Positions 34,326 through 44,087 of a DNA stretch of 64,000 nucleotides are shown in pieces. The DNA comes from Phytohabitans rumicis. Its GTDB lineage: Bacteria > Actinomycetota > Actinomycetes > Mycobacteriales > Micromonosporaceae. The DNA lies in assembly GCF_011764445.1 (NCBI RefSeq), contig NZ_BLPG01000001.1:8237316-8301315 (forward strand). Reading direction: 5' to 3'. The position numbers and the translations under genes were made by a program. The notes below the pieces were generated by a model that did not search any database, had not been told where the DNA came from, and saw only the letters and a program-made list of their open reading frames with translations. Position 1 is the first letter of the stretch; each line of letters opens with the position of its first letter.

Positions 34326-36769
34326 GATCCCTCCCGGACCGGCACGAGCGGCAGCACGCGCAGCGGCAGCGCGGTGCGGAACTGCCCGGGCGTCGCCGGC
34401 TCGGCGCCCTCCTTCCACGGATCCCGGTACGCCGCGACGGCCGCCGCCATCCGTGCGTCGAGCCCGTCGGCGTCCTCCTCCAGGGCCGCGCGCAGCCGGT
34501 CGAGCCCGATCCGCGGCACGAACGCGTACGTGCGCTCCAGCCAGTTCGCGTTCTCCCGGTAGTACTGCAGGAAGCGGCCGGTCAGCGCCATCACGTCGGC
34601 CGGACTGTCCACCGTGGCCAGCAGGTCACCCTTGCGCACGTGCGCCCCGGCGGCCCCACCGACGTAGACCTCCCACTTGCCGCCGTCGATCGCCACCACC
34701 CCGAGGTCCTTCACGTACGCCTCGGCGCAGTTGCGGGGGCACCCCGTGACCGCGAGCTTCAGCTTCGCCGGCGCCTCCAGCCCTTGGAAGCGCGACTCGA
34801 TGGCGATGCCCAGCGCGGTCGAGTCGCCGACGCCGTACCGGCAGAAGTCGCTGCCGACGCAGGTCTTCACGGTCCGGAAGCTCTTGCCGTAGGCGTACCC
34901 GGACGGCATGTCGAGGTCGGCCCAGACCTTCGGCAGGTCCTCCTTGCGGATGCCGAGCAGGTCGATGCGCTGCCCGCCGGTGAGCTTGACCAGCGGCACC
35001 TGGTACTTGTCGGCCACGTCGGCGATCCGGCGCAACTGGTCCGGCGTGGTGCAGCCGCCCTTCATCTGCGGTACGACGGAGAACGTGCCGTCCTTCTGGA
35101 TGTTGGCGTGCACGCGGTCGTTGATGAACCGGGCGCCGCGCTCGTCGACGTACTCGTCGCCCCACATCATGCGCAGCAGCGACACCAGGCCCATCTTGCT
35201 CTTCGCGTCCTCCGCGCCGCCGGCCAGCGCGTCGAACACCGCCGAGACGCTGCGCAGCCCGCCGGCCCGGATCGCCGCCATCAGCTCCGGCTTCTTCAGG
35301 GGTACGCCCGGCACGTACCAGCTCGCCGACTCGTCCTCCTCGACGGCGCCGTCCGCGGCCCACTCGACGATCTGCGCGATCAGCGACTTGCAGGAGCCGC
35401 AGCCCTTGCCGGCGCGGGTCGCGTCCATCACCCCGCTGACCGTCTTCAGTCCACCATGGACGGTGGCGACCAGGTCGCCCTTGGACACGCCGTTGCAGTT
35501 GCACACCTGGGCCGCGTCGTCGAGTTCGGCGGCGGACTCCTGCGCCGGTGGCGCGCCGAGGTCGAAGAGCAGCCGGACCCGCTCCTCCGGCAGCGGCCAA
35601 CCGCGGTCGAACGCCTGCAGGAGGAACGCCACCTTGCTGACGTCGCCGAGCAGCGTCGCGCCGACCAGCCGGCCGTCCCGGATGACCACACTCTTGTAGA
35701 CGCCGCGCCGCGGCTCGGCGAACACGACGAACTCGTCGTCGTCGCGCTCCGGCGCGGTGACCCCCATGGCGGCCACGTCGACCCCGGCCACCTTGAGCTT
35801 CGTGGCCGTCCGCGAGCCGTGGTACGCCGCCTTCGGGTTCGCGCCGCTCACGTGGTCGGCGAGCACCCGGGCCTGCTCCCACAGCGGCGCCACCAGGCCG
35901 TACGTCTGACCGCGGTGCTGCACGCACTCACCCACGGCGTAGATGTCCGGCTCGTCCAGCACCCGCATCTGGTCGTCGACGACGAGGCCCCGCTCCACCG
36001 GCAGCCCGCTCACCTCGGCCAGGTCCACGTTGGGTCGGATGCCGGCCGCGACCACCACCATGTCGCACGGCAGGGTCCGGCCGTCGGCGAGGCGTACCCC
36101 GGTGACGGCGTCCCTGCCCAGGATGGCCGCCGTCCTCGCGTTGACCTCGACCGCGATGCCGAGCTTCTGCACGCACCGGCGTAGGATCGCCCCGCCCTGC
36201 TCGTCGAGTTGCGCGTTCATCAGGTGAGTGGGGGAGTGCACGAGGGTCACCTCGACGCCGTACTGCTGCAGGCCGCGGGCCGCCTCCAGGCCGAGCAGCC
36301 CGCCGCCGATCACCACCGCCCGGTCGTGGTCGTGCGCGTACCGGATCATCGCGCGGGTGTCGTCGAGCGTGCGGAACGCGAAGACGCCCTGGTGGAAACC
36401 GCGCCGCGGGTGGTGCATCCCGTCGATCGGCGGCACGTACGGCCGGCTGCCGGTGGCGATGACCAGCTTGTCGTACGGCGTGACCGAGCCGTCGTCCGCC
36501 CGCACCGTCCGGGCGAACCGGTCGATCCGCGTCACCTGTACGCCGGCGCGCAGGTCGATGCCGTTTTCCGCGTACCAGGGCAGGCTGTTGAGGAAGATGT
36601 CCGCCTCGTCCTCGGCCCCGGAGAGCACATTGGACAGCAGGATCCGGTTGTAGTTGCCGTACGGCTCGGCCCCGAACATGGTGATGGCGAACCGGTCGCT
36701 GCGGGCCAGGATCTCCTCGACCGTGCGGGCGCCGGCCATCCCGTTGCCGACGACGACGAGTCTGTCCAT
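34322..36769 (-). CDS. nirB: Nitrite reductase [NAD(P)H] large subunit
   Basis: 815 aa from ATG 36769. FAD/NAD domain (about 1-300: VVVGNGMAGARTVEE, VVIGGGLLGLEAARGL, YAVGECVQHRG), BFD-like [2Fe-2S] domain (CNCNGVSKGDL... KGCGSCK near 417-455), then the siroheme/[4Fe-4S] nitrite reductase domain with TCVGSDFC and TGCPRNC. All cofactor cysteines are present. It assimilates nitrite to ammonium. The nitrate reductase gene is not in the window. Confidence 0.96.
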   Translation of the reverse strand: MDRLVVVGNGMAGARTVEEILARSDRFAITMFGAEPYGNYNRILLSNVLSGAEDEADIFLNSLPWYAENGIDLRAGVQVTRIDRFARTVRADDGSVTPYDKLVIATGSRPYVPPIDGMHHPRRGFHQGVFAFRTLDDTRAMIRYAHDHDRAVVIGGGLLGLEAARGLQQYGVEVTLVHSPTHLMNAQLDEQGGAILRRCVQKLGIAVEVNARTAAILGRDAVTGVRLADGRTLPCDMVVVAAGIRPNVDLAEVSGLPVERGLVVDDQMRVLDEPDIYAVGECVQHRGQTYGLVAPLWEQARVLADHVSGANPKAAYHGSRTATKLKVAGVDVAAMGVTAPERDDDEFVVFAEPRRGVYKSVVIRDGRLVGATLLGDVSKVAFLLQAFDRGWPLPEERVRLLFDLGAPPAQESAAELDDAAQVCNCNGVSKGDLVATVHGGLKTVSGVMDATRAGKGCGSCKSLIAQIVEWAADGAVEEDESASWYVPGVPLKKPELMAAIRAGGLRSVSAVFDALAGGAEDAKSKMGLVSLLRMMWGDEYVDERGARFINDRVHANIQKDGTFSVVPQMKGGCTTPDQLRRIADVADKYQVPLVKLTGGQRIDLLGIRKEDLPKVWADLDMPSGYAYGKSFRTVKTCVGSDFCRYGVGDSTALGIAIESRFQGLEAPAKLKLAVTGCPRNCAEAYVKDLGVVAIDGGKWEVYVGGAAGAHVRKGDLLATVDSPADVMALTGRFLQYYRENANWLERTYAFVPRIGLDRLRAALEEDADGLDARMAAAVAAYRDPWKEGAEPATPGQFRTALPLRVLPLVPVREGS

Positions 36770-36770
36770 A

Positions 36771-37118
36771 TCAGACCTCCACCAGCCCGAGGTCGACCAC
36801 GATCCAGCCGGCGGACCCGGTCGGCGCGGCGAGGTACAACTCGACGACCGTGCCGCCGTCGAGGTCCTCGACCACCCGCAGCGGCACGTGCACATCGCCC
36901 TTGGCCCCGATCGGGAAGTACCGCATCGGCCTGCCGTCCCGCATCAGCACGATGTAGACCAGGTCGTCGATGCCGTTGCCGCCGCGGAAGTACACCGGCT
37001 GGGTGACGGCACCGGGCGGCACCGTGTACGTGAGCGCGGCGTCGAGCGGGAAGGGCGACTCGAGCCCCTTCCCCTCGAACGGGAATACGCCCTGGAGAAA
37101 ACGCGGAGTCGACTGCAT
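36771..37118 (-). CDS. Conserved hypothetical protein, first gene of the nirBD operon
   Basis: 115 aa. It has no signal or membrane segment and is all-beta in appearance (ALTYTVPPGAVTQPVYFRGGNG, VYIVLMRDGRPMRYFPIG, GTVVELYLAAPTGSAGWIVVDLGL). I do not recognise the family. It ends one base before the nirB ATG and must be co-transcribed with nirBD, so a role in nitrite reductase assembly, regulation or nitrogen sensing is a fair guess and no more. Confidence 0.7.
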   Translation of the reverse strand: MQSTPRFLQGVFPFEGKGLESPFPLDAALTYTVPPGAVTQPVYFRGGNGIDDLVYIVLMRDGRPMRYFPIGAKGDVHVPLRVVEDLDGGTVVELYLAAPTGSAGWIVVDLGLVEV

Positions 37119-37163
37119 CCACCGAGCGTGGGACGCCCCAGTTTCGCCTGCGTGACGCGCTGG

Positions 37164-38055
37164 TTACCGTCGTCGGGCTCGACTTCGCAGCGCCGCGCGC
37201 ACCTCCTCGACGAACCCCGCGAAGTCGTCGCGCAGGCGCTGGGCGGTCACGTGCAGGACGACCCAGTCCGCGCCCAGCACCCGGTTGAGCCGCCGGCGAT
37301 CGCGGTGCAGCTGGTCACTTGCCGCGTGCCACGTGCCGTCGTCCTCGACCGCGATCTTGTACGCCGGCCACGCGAGGTCGACCCGGGCCACGAACGCGCC
37401 GTCCCGCTCGATCACGTACTGGGTGACCGGTCGGGGCAGGCCGGCCTGGACCAGCCGGACCCGCAGGCGGCTCTCCGGCGGCGACTCGGCCCCGGGATCC
37501 ACGAGGGTGGCCGCCGTGATCAGGCGGCGCCAGCCTCGCGTGCCCCGCTTGCCGCGGGCGTAGGTCTCCAGGTCCGCGACGGTGACCAGGCGGCGCCGGA
37601 CCAGGATATCGAGCAGCACGACCGTCTCCACCACGTCGAGCCACTGGGCCAGATCCCAGCAGGTCCGCACCGGCGTCGTGACCCGTACGCCGTTCAGGTC
37701 ACGCACGTCCGCCTCGGCCAGATCGGCCGAGTGGATGGCGAGGCCGCGCACCGGGCCGAACCGGGACCGCCGGGGTACGACGACCTCGATCGCGTTGGCG
37801 GCGTCGCCCGCGCCGTAGAGGGCGGCCGCGGACCGCCCGGCGACGGCGCCGTCGGCCGGCAGCAGGTACCGGCACACGGCCAGGCAGCGGTCCCGGTGGG
37901 TGATCGCCAGCGACGCGTCGGCGTAGATCCCGCGAAACAGCGACCGCCACGCGCCGCTGCGCAGCTCCGTCGGTGAGCAGGTTGCGCCGCAGCGCATTGC
38001 GTCCGAGAAAGATCTTCCCAACGAGCGCGGCCGGTCGCCGTGGTGCCTTGTGCAT
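37164..38055 (-). pseudogene. AbiEi-antitoxin-like/DUF559 domain protein, frameshifted near the start
   Basis: The body has an AbiEi-type winged-helix region (ELRSGAWRSLFRGIYADA, GAVAGRSAAALYGAG, ADVRDLNGVRVTTPVRTCWDLAQW) and a C-terminal DUF559 nuclease-like domain (RVDLAWPAYKIAVEDDGTWHA, RRRLNRVLGADWVVLHVTA). The true start seems to be ATG 38055 (MHKAPRRPAALVGKIFLGRN) in another frame; adding two C bases near 37966-37970 gives the family-typical LLTPTELRSGAWR and about 297 aa. Such proteins are very common singletons in actinobacteria and their role is unclear. No paired toxin gene is visible. Confidence 0.75.
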
Positions 38056-38119
38056 GGCGGCAGACTCCCGCACTCGGGACCGCGCCGCTGCCCCGGCACG
38101 CAATGTCGGGATCTTGGGC

Positions 38120-40410
38120 CTACACCCCCACGGGGGTGCTCGCCCACGCGCGTAGCTGGTCCTCGGTGGGGGCGACGACGTTGCGTGGCATCGCCCGCGA
38201 CTGGAGCCGCTGTGCGAGGTGGCGGCCGTCGTTGGTCAGGTGGATGTTCAGTTGGGCCAGGGTGGAGACGTTTTCGGCCGCGAGCAGGTCGGTCCACTCC
38301 AGCGCCCGGTCGGCCTCGGGACACGCCGTGGCGAGCCGGGCCAGGCCGCGCAGCGAAGCCACCTTGGCCACGGACTCCTCCAACGTTTTGGCCAACTCGT
38401 CGTCGGGCGGCGTTCCGTTGGCCAGTTGCGCTGGAAGATGGATGCCGATGGCGGCCAGCCGGCTCGCGAATGGCCGGAAGACCGACGAGTTCTCCAGCAT
38501 CCGGCGGCCGTCGGTGAGCCTGATGAACTCCGGGTGGCCCCGCAGCGAGACGAACGACGGGTCGCCCGGCGCCGCCTTACGCAGCCTGTCGAGTCCCAAC
38601 GCCAACCGCAGGTCCTGAAGGGCAAGGAGGGTGAAGCCGGACTCCGCTGCGTTGCAGGCGCGGTCGTAGTAGGTCTTCGGCGTCATGCCCGACTCGTCGA
38701 TCCAACCGTCAACGGCTGTCAGCTCGCTCTCTTCGATCCTGCGCCGACGGACCAGATACCACACCAGGAGCGCGGCAACCGGTCTCATCTCGGCGAAGAA
38801 TTCGGCCGTCCGCCGGGACAGCTCGGGGGATACGCGAGGCTGTCGACCAGCCGTACTGCCGGTCCCGTGGCGCGGTCCCAGGCGGCCTCGCGCCGCATGC
38901 CATTGGCGAGCGACGCGCAGTTGAGGTATGCCGCCGTGCGTGCGTACAGCACGCGCAGGTGTAGTGCCGGATACGGTTTGGCTGCGCTCTCCATCGTTCC
39001 GAGTTGGATGCCCAGCTCCGAGTAGATGGAGGGCTTGTCGCCGGCAAGGAGATCGAATCGCGCGATGAGGTAGCCGAGGCGGGCGGCCTGGTTGCCGGGA
39101 TCTTCCCGCACAGCGCGCGCGTAGAGCTCGACCGCCCGCGGCCCGCGGCCCTTGACGGCAGCCTCGCTCGCGAGCACCTGCTGAGCCAGTGACCGCCAGC
39201 GGCTCGCGCCGTTCAGCCCCACCTCCAGAGAGGTGTACGCCTTGGCGAGGTGCAGCAGGACGAAGGCCGCCGCCGCGGTGAGCAGGTCCCGGTCCTTGGC
39301 CGGCGCGGTGGTCAGCGTGGCTCGGTCGATGGTGATGGCCTCCACGAGATGCCCGTTGCGGCGCAGCTCGACCGCGGCCGTGTCTTTGTCGACAATGGAC
39401 ACCTTGGCGTGCCAGGGGGTGGATGGCGCGAGCAGTTCGAGCGCCTTGACCGCCATGGACACCCACTTGCCGCCGGGCAGCGTCGTGAGGTCCTTGATCG
39501 GCAGGTCGGTCATGTCGGTGCCCAGCGGGATCTCCAACCCGCGCGGCGGGTCGCTGCCGAGGGCGGAGAGCCTGCCGACGAAGTACGCGGTGCCGGGCCC
39601 GTCCGCGGCGCCCTCGGCGTCGAACACCTCCACCCGCATGCGCATCCGCAGCGCGAACCAGTCTGCTAGCCAGTAGCCACCGAACGCGGCTAAGGGGGCG
39701 GCCAGCGCCAGCATGACCAGCGCGAAGCCCAAATGGAGCACCGAGGCGGCGGCGCACAGGGCGGCCGCCGCCACGACGAACACGACGTCCTGCAGCCCGA
39801 CCTCGGGTGGCTTGGGCCGGGGACCTGTCGGCACCCACCGCGTGATGGTCCGGGCCAGCACCACGAGTACGAGGAAGACGACGGCGAACACCAGCGCCGG
39901 CGGGACGAGCGATGGAAGCCAGGCGTTCCGGCGGGCGTCCCAGATCTCGGCGCGCGCGGACCATGGCACGACCCGCTGGTACGGTGCCTTGCCGGGTCCG
40001 GGACTGAGCGCGACGGCGTGGCGCAACCCCGCGACCGCGTCGGTGTTCCCGGCGTCCTTGCTCAGGGCGAGCGCGTACCACTCGTGGGCGTGTTGGTAGT
40101 CGCCGGCGGCCAGCGCGTTGTCGCCGCGGTCGACCGCCCAGGCGGCCTCGGCCCGCTGTTGCGCGACCTGGCGCTGCCCGGCCGCGACGCACTCGACCGG
40201 CTCGTTGGGCCGATCGGTCGGGGGCTTCGTGGCCAGCACTGCCTTGTACCCGGCTTCGGCCTGCGAAAGCAGGCCCTGCGTGGCGAGGCTGTCGGGGCCC
40301 GTGCATGAGCCGGCGAGAGCGTTAAGGGTCACCTTGTTGTCGGGGCCTGAGCAGCCACTGAGTGCGGCGGCGACCAGGGCGGCGGCGACAAGGACACGGT
40401 TCGTCCTCAT
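38120..40410 (-). CDS. Large membrane lipoprotein with TPR-like repeats, frameshifted
   Basis: Signal peptide with lipobox ALSGCSG, TPR-like helices (about 45-125: QAEAGYKAVLATK, AAGDYQHAHEWYALALSKD), two or three membrane helices (about 165-250), a long soluble part and more TPR-like helices (GPRAVELYARAVREDPGN). The frame breaks at 38825-38829; one extra base in this G run joins LAYPPELSRRTAEFF and gives 763 aa ending at 38120. I do not recognise the family. It stands alone, facing the convergent-direction DUF559 gene on the same strand, and may be a cell-envelope scaffold. Confidence 0.65.
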
Positions 40411-40496
40411 CTAGTCATGATCGCGACCTGGCCATGCGCGGGAGGGGAAAGCCGGAGATCGAATCATCTGTCTTTTCTGCGTTCTGACGCTCGGCC

Positions 40497-40525
40497 TTGA
40501 CAGTGCCTCGAAACATTCATAGTCT
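40497..40525 (+). promoter_or_regulatory. Sigma-70-like promoter of the rhamnogalacturonan lyase gene
   Basis: TTGACA at 40497-40502 and TAGTCT at 40520-40525 with a 17-base spacer, 38 bases before the ATG at 40563. This is an unusually good match to the housekeeping consensus in such GC-rich DNA. The next 20 bases hold GGAACGTTTCA, possibly part of an operator. Confidence 0.55.
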
Positions 40526-40562
40526 CCCATGGATTGGAACGTTTCACTCATTGGAGACGACC

Positions 40563-42845
40563 ATGAAACGCTGGCTGGCCGCGCTCACCGCGAGCACGCT
40601 CCTCCTGTTCGGACCGGCACCCGCCGCCGCCCACGGGGACGGTGGCCCGCGCCTCGAGCGCCTCGACCGGGGCCTCGTCGCCGCGACCACCAGCGAGGGA
40701 GTGTTTCTGAGCTGGCGGCTGCTCGGCCACGAGGCCACCGGACACTCCGCCACCGGCCTGACCGGCGCCGACTTCCGGGTCTACCGCGACGGCAAGCGGA
40801 TCGCCACGGTCACCGACAGCACCAACTACCTCGACCGCGAGGCGGCGCCCGGCGCCACGTACCAGGTCGCGGCCGTCGTCCGTGGCGCCGAGGTCAACCG
40901 CAGCGCGGCCGTTTCGCCCTGGTCCGGCACCCACTACGACCTGCCGCTGCGCAAGCCGGCCGACGGCGTCACCCCGACCGGCGAGGCGTACACCTATGCG
41001 GCCAACGACATGAGCGTCGGCGACGTGGACGGCGACGGGCAGTACGAGTACGTGGTCAAGTGGGACCCGTCGAACTCCAAGGACGTCTCCCAGGTCGGCT
41101 ACACCGGCCCGGTCTACATCGACGCGTACGAGGCGGACGGCCGGCTCCTCTACCGCATCGACCTCGGCGTCAACGTCCGCGCCGGCGCGCACTACACGCA
41201 GTTCCTGGTGTACGACTTCGACGGCGACGGCCGGGCCGAGATGATGCTCAAGACCGCACCCGGCACCAAGGTCATCCGGTACGCCGCGGACGGCACCGTC
41301 GCGTCCGAGCGCTACGTCACGATGCCGAAGAAGGACGTGCTGGCCGGCTACTCGCACGCCGACGACTACCGGCTCAGCGCGGCCGGCTACTACGAGCACG
41401 TGGTCCAGATGTTCCTGGGCTGGCACGAGCACCCCGAGGTGCTGGCCGGGCGGTGGCCGGCAACCCTGGAAGCGGCCTTCGGCATGGCGCCCACGTACGC
41501 GTACCCGCTGTCCCGGGCCGACGCCGAGGCGCTCGCCACCCACTTCATCGACGTGTACGCCCCGAGCCGCAGCGCCCGCAACGTCCTGCGCAACTTCCAG
41601 GGGTTCATTGTGGACGGTCCGGAGTACCTGACCGTCTTCGAGGGCGCCACCGGCCGGGAGTTGCAGACCATCCCGTACAAGCCGGGGCGGCACGACGACG
41701 GCCTCATGTGGGGCGACTACGCGATGGCCCGGATCGAGCCGGGCAACCGCGTGGACCGGTTCCTGTCCGGCGTGGCGTACCTGGACGGCAAGCACCCGTC
41801 GGCCGTCTTCGCCCGCGGCTACTACACCCGTACGACGCTCGTCGCGTACCGCTGGAACGGCAAGCGGCTCGTCGAGGACTGGTTCGTCGACAGCGGCTGG
41901 GTGCCGATGACGAACCCGTTCAACGACGGGCCGCACGGGCGGGACGGGTTGGATCCGGCGTTTGCGACGATCACCACGCAGGGGGCGCACTCGCTGAGCG
42001 TGGCCGACGTCGACGCGGACGGGAAACAGGAGATCATCTACGGCGCGGCCACCATCGACCACGACGGCACCCTGCTGAACAGCTCGTTCGCCGTGATGCC
42101 GCCGGGTAGCGCCACACCGGGCGTGTCCGCCCGCCTCGGCCACGGCGACGCGATGCACGTCACCGACATCGACCCCCAGCGCCCCGGGCTGGAGGTCTAC
42201 ATGGTGCACGAGGGCGGCACGTTCGCGCCGTACGGCCACGCGCTGCGCGACGCCGCCACCGGAGAGGTCATCTTCGGCGACTACACCGGCCGGGACACCG
42301 GGCGCGGCATGGTCGGCGACATCGACCCCGCCGTACCCGGGCTGGAGGTCTGGCCCGCGCTGCCGCCGAACGCGGCGGCCCTCGGCATCGGCACCTTCTC
42401 CGCCGGCGGCGCACTGCTCGCCACCACCACGCCGGGCACCAACCAGAGCATCCGGTGGGCGGCCGACATGACCACCCAGATCGTGACCGGCGCGGCCGGG
42501 ACACCGGTGGAGCTGCCGAAGATCGAGGACTGGCGCCGCGGCGTACTGCTGACCGCCGACGGCACCCTGACCAACAACTTCACCAAGGGCAACCCGAGCC
42601 TGGTCGCCGACGTCTTCGGCGACTGGCGTGAGGAGCTGCTCCTGCGTACGGCCGACAGCACCGCGATCCGCTTCTACCTGAGCACCGAGGTGACGAACCA
42701 CAAGCTCTACACGCTCATGCACGATCCGCAGTACCGGGTCGAGGTGGCGCGGCAGCAGACCACGTACAACCAGCCGTCGTACCCGAGCTTCTACTTCGGC
42801 TCGGACATCGACTGGGCGTTGGTCCCCCTGCACCGCGTACGGTGA
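40563..42845 (+). CDS. Secreted rhamnogalacturonan lyase, PL11 family
   Basis: 760 aa from ATG 40563 (TTGGAGACGACC before it). Signal peptide (MKRWLAALTASTLLLFGPAPAAA). A short beta domain (DRGLVAATTSEGVFLSWRLLG) is followed by the eight-bladed PL11 propeller with calcium-type loops (SVGDVDGDGQYEYVVKWDPS, VYDFDGDGRAEMMLKTAPGT, HSLSVADVDADGKQEIIYGA). It cleaves the rhamnose-galacturonate backbone of pectin by elimination. It fits the other plant or fungal wall functions in the window. MOSC gene follows after four bases but is unlikely to be related. Confidence 0.93.
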   Translation: MKRWLAALTASTLLLFGPAPAAAHGDGGPRLERLDRGLVAATTSEGVFLSWRLLGHEATGHSATGLTGADFRVYRDGKRIATVTDSTNYLDREAAPGATYQVAAVVRGAEVNRSAAVSPWSGTHYDLPLRKPADGVTPTGEAYTYAANDMSVGDVDGDGQYEYVVKWDPSNSKDVSQVGYTGPVYIDAYEADGRLLYRIDLGVNVRAGAHYTQFLVYDFDGDGRAEMMLKTAPGTKVIRYAADGTVASERYVTMPKKDVLAGYSHADDYRLSAAGYYEHVVQMFLGWHEHPEVLAGRWPATLEAAFGMAPTYAYPLSRADAEALATHFIDVYAPSRSARNVLRNFQGFIVDGPEYLTVFEGATGRELQTIPYKPGRHDDGLMWGDYAMARIEPGNRVDRFLSGVAYLDGKHPSAVFARGYYTRTTLVAYRWNGKRLVEDWFVDSGWVPMTNPFNDGPHGRDGLDPAFATITTQGAHSLSVADVDADGKQEIIYGAATIDHDGTLLNSSFAVMPPGSATPGVSARLGHGDAMHVTDIDPQRPGLEVYMVHEGGTFAPYGHALRDAATGEVIFGDYTGRDTGRGMVGDIDPAVPGLEVWPALPPNAAALGIGTFSAGGALLATTTPGTNQSIRWAADMTTQIVTGAAGTPVELPKIEDWRRGVLLTADGTLTNNFTKGNPSLVADVFGDWREELLLRTADSTAIRFYLSTEVTNHKLYTLMHDPQYRVEVARQQTTYNQPSYPSFYFGSDIDWALVPLHRVR

Positions 42846-42849
42846 TGGG

Positions 42850-43512
42850 ATGGTCTCCGCGTTGGTTTCGGTCAACCTCGCTGTGCCGCGCGACAACCCC
42901 GCCAAGGACATCGGCATCACCGGCATCGACAAGCGCCCGGCGGACGGGCCGGTGCAGGTGCGCGGGCCCGGCCCGAAGGGCACCGGGCTCGGCAGCGGCC
43001 TGGTCGGCGACCAGATCTTCGACACCGCCCACCACGGCGGCGACGACCAGGCCCTCTACGCGTACGCCCGGGAGGACCTGGACGATTGGGCGGCCGAACT
43101 GGGGCGGTCGCTGCCCGGCGGCGTCTTCGGGGAGAACCTGACCACCGTCGGCGTCGACGTCACCGGGGCGCTCATCGGGGAGCGCTGGCGGGTCGGCGAC
43201 GAGGTGGTGCTCCAGGTCGTCCTGCCGCGCATCCCGTGCGGGACGTTCGCGAACTGGATGGCCGAGCAGCAGTGGGTCAAGCGGTTCACCATCCGGGCCC
43301 GGCCCGGCGCGTACCTGCGGGTGATCGAGCCGGGGGAGATCCGCGCCGGCGACGCCGTCACCGTCGAACGCCGCCCCGACCACGACGTGACGGTCGGCGT
43401 GACGTTCCGGGCGCTGACCCGGGAGCCCGAGCTGCTGCCCCGGCTCCTCACCGCCGACGACCTCCCCGAGTCGGTCCGCGACCTGGCCCGCCGCCGCATC
43501 GCCGCGCCCTAG
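42850..43512 (+). CDS. MOSC domain protein (YiiM-like)
   Basis: 220 aa from ATG 42850. MOSC beta-barrel with HHGGDDQALYAYAREDLDDW, FGENLTTVGVDVTGALIGERW and the conserved Cys in PRIPCGTFANWM; the C-terminal three-helix extension is the YiiM type (ELLPRLLTADDLPESVRDLA). Relatives use molybdenum cofactor to reduce N-hydroxylated bases. Downstream lie the 17-bp tandem repeats and a family A element. Confidence 0.9.
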   Translation: MVSALVSVNLAVPRDNPAKDIGITGIDKRPADGPVQVRGPGPKGTGLGSGLVGDQIFDTAHHGGDDQALYAYAREDLDDWAAELGRSLPGGVFGENLTTVGVDVTGALIGERWRVGDEVVLQVVLPRIPCGTFANWMAEQQWVKRFTIRARPGAYLRVIEPGEIRAGDAVTVERRPDHDVTVGVTFRALTREPELLPRLLTADDLPESVRDLARRRIAAP

Positions 43513-43526
43513 ACCGTTCCCGTCGC

Positions 43527-43620
43527 GCCGCTGGCGTCGGCGCCCCGCTGGCGTCCGCGCGCCGCTGGTGTCCGCGGGCCGCTGGTGTCCGCGGGCCGCT
43601 GGTGTCCGCGGGCCGCTGGC
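43527..43620. repeat. 17-bp tandem repeat array
   Basis: The unit GCCGCTGGTGTCCGCGG is repeated three times without change from 43561 to 43611, with diverged units on both sides (GCCGCTGGCGTCGGCGC before, GCCGCTGGCGGCGGCC after). It lies just before family A copy 6, in a 278-base gap without a gene. Confidence 0.85.
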
Positions 43621-43626
43621 GGCGGC

Positions 43627-43729
43627 CGTCGATCAAGGACTTCCCCGTCGATCAAGGGCGAACGGCCGTGGTTTGATCTCCGATCCACGACCATTTGCCC
43701 TTGATCGACGGGGAAGTCCTTGATCGACG
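43627..43729. repeat. Family A palindromic element, copy 6
   Basis: Full 103-bp form with both outer arms (CGTCGATCAAGGACTTCCC / GGGAAGTCCTTGATCGACG, perfectly paired here), centre GATCTCC, reverse orientation. After it the DNA is low-complexity GC (GGCGCGGGGAGCGCGC, twice). Confidence 0.88.
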
Positions 43730-43790
43730 CGGCGCGGGGAGCGCGCGCGGCGCGGGGAGCGCGCGCGGGGGTGCCCCGCGAAAGGGGGCG

Positions 43791-44078
43791 CTATGTGCGG
43801 GTCCAGGAGACGGTCAGCTCGTCGCGGGTGGCGAAGCGGACCAGGTGGCCGCCGACCACCTGCTCGACCCGGCCCAGGCCCTCGTCGTTCGCGCTCTCGG
43901 CGCGCAGCACCAGCGCCTCCGGCTCGACCACGAGCGTGCAGGTGCCGAGGTCGGCGAACGTCACCGAGCCGCGTTCGTCGGTCCACTCGGCCTCGGTCTT
44001 GTGGCTGAAGTGCTTGAGGAGCTGTGACATGTACCGCGTGCCGCGAGTGGTCGCGACGCGGGCTTCGGAGGTTGCCAT
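43791..44078 (-). CDS. DUF2218 family protein
   Basis: 95 aa, cytoplasmic. The pattern RYMSQLLKHFSHKTEAEWTDERGSVTF and CTLVVEPEALVLRAESANDEGLGRVEQVVGGHLVRF is typical of DUF2218, a small alpha/beta family that often lies beside siderophore or stress genes and has no proven role. It follows the SRPBCC gene by 9 bases on the same strand, so it is probably the third gene of the ArsR operon. Confidence 0.85.
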   Translation of the reverse strand: MATSEARVATTRGTRYMSQLLKHFSHKTEAEWTDERGSVTFADLGTCTLVVEPEALVLRAESANDEGLGRVEQVVGGHLVRFATRDELTVSWTRT

Positions 44079-44087
44079 GCCGCAAGC

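Noticed and set aside
38050-38618. Plus-strand frames over the end of the large lipoprotein gene
   Set aside because: They are opposite a region with clear coding character on the minus strand and have no start signal or recognisable domain.
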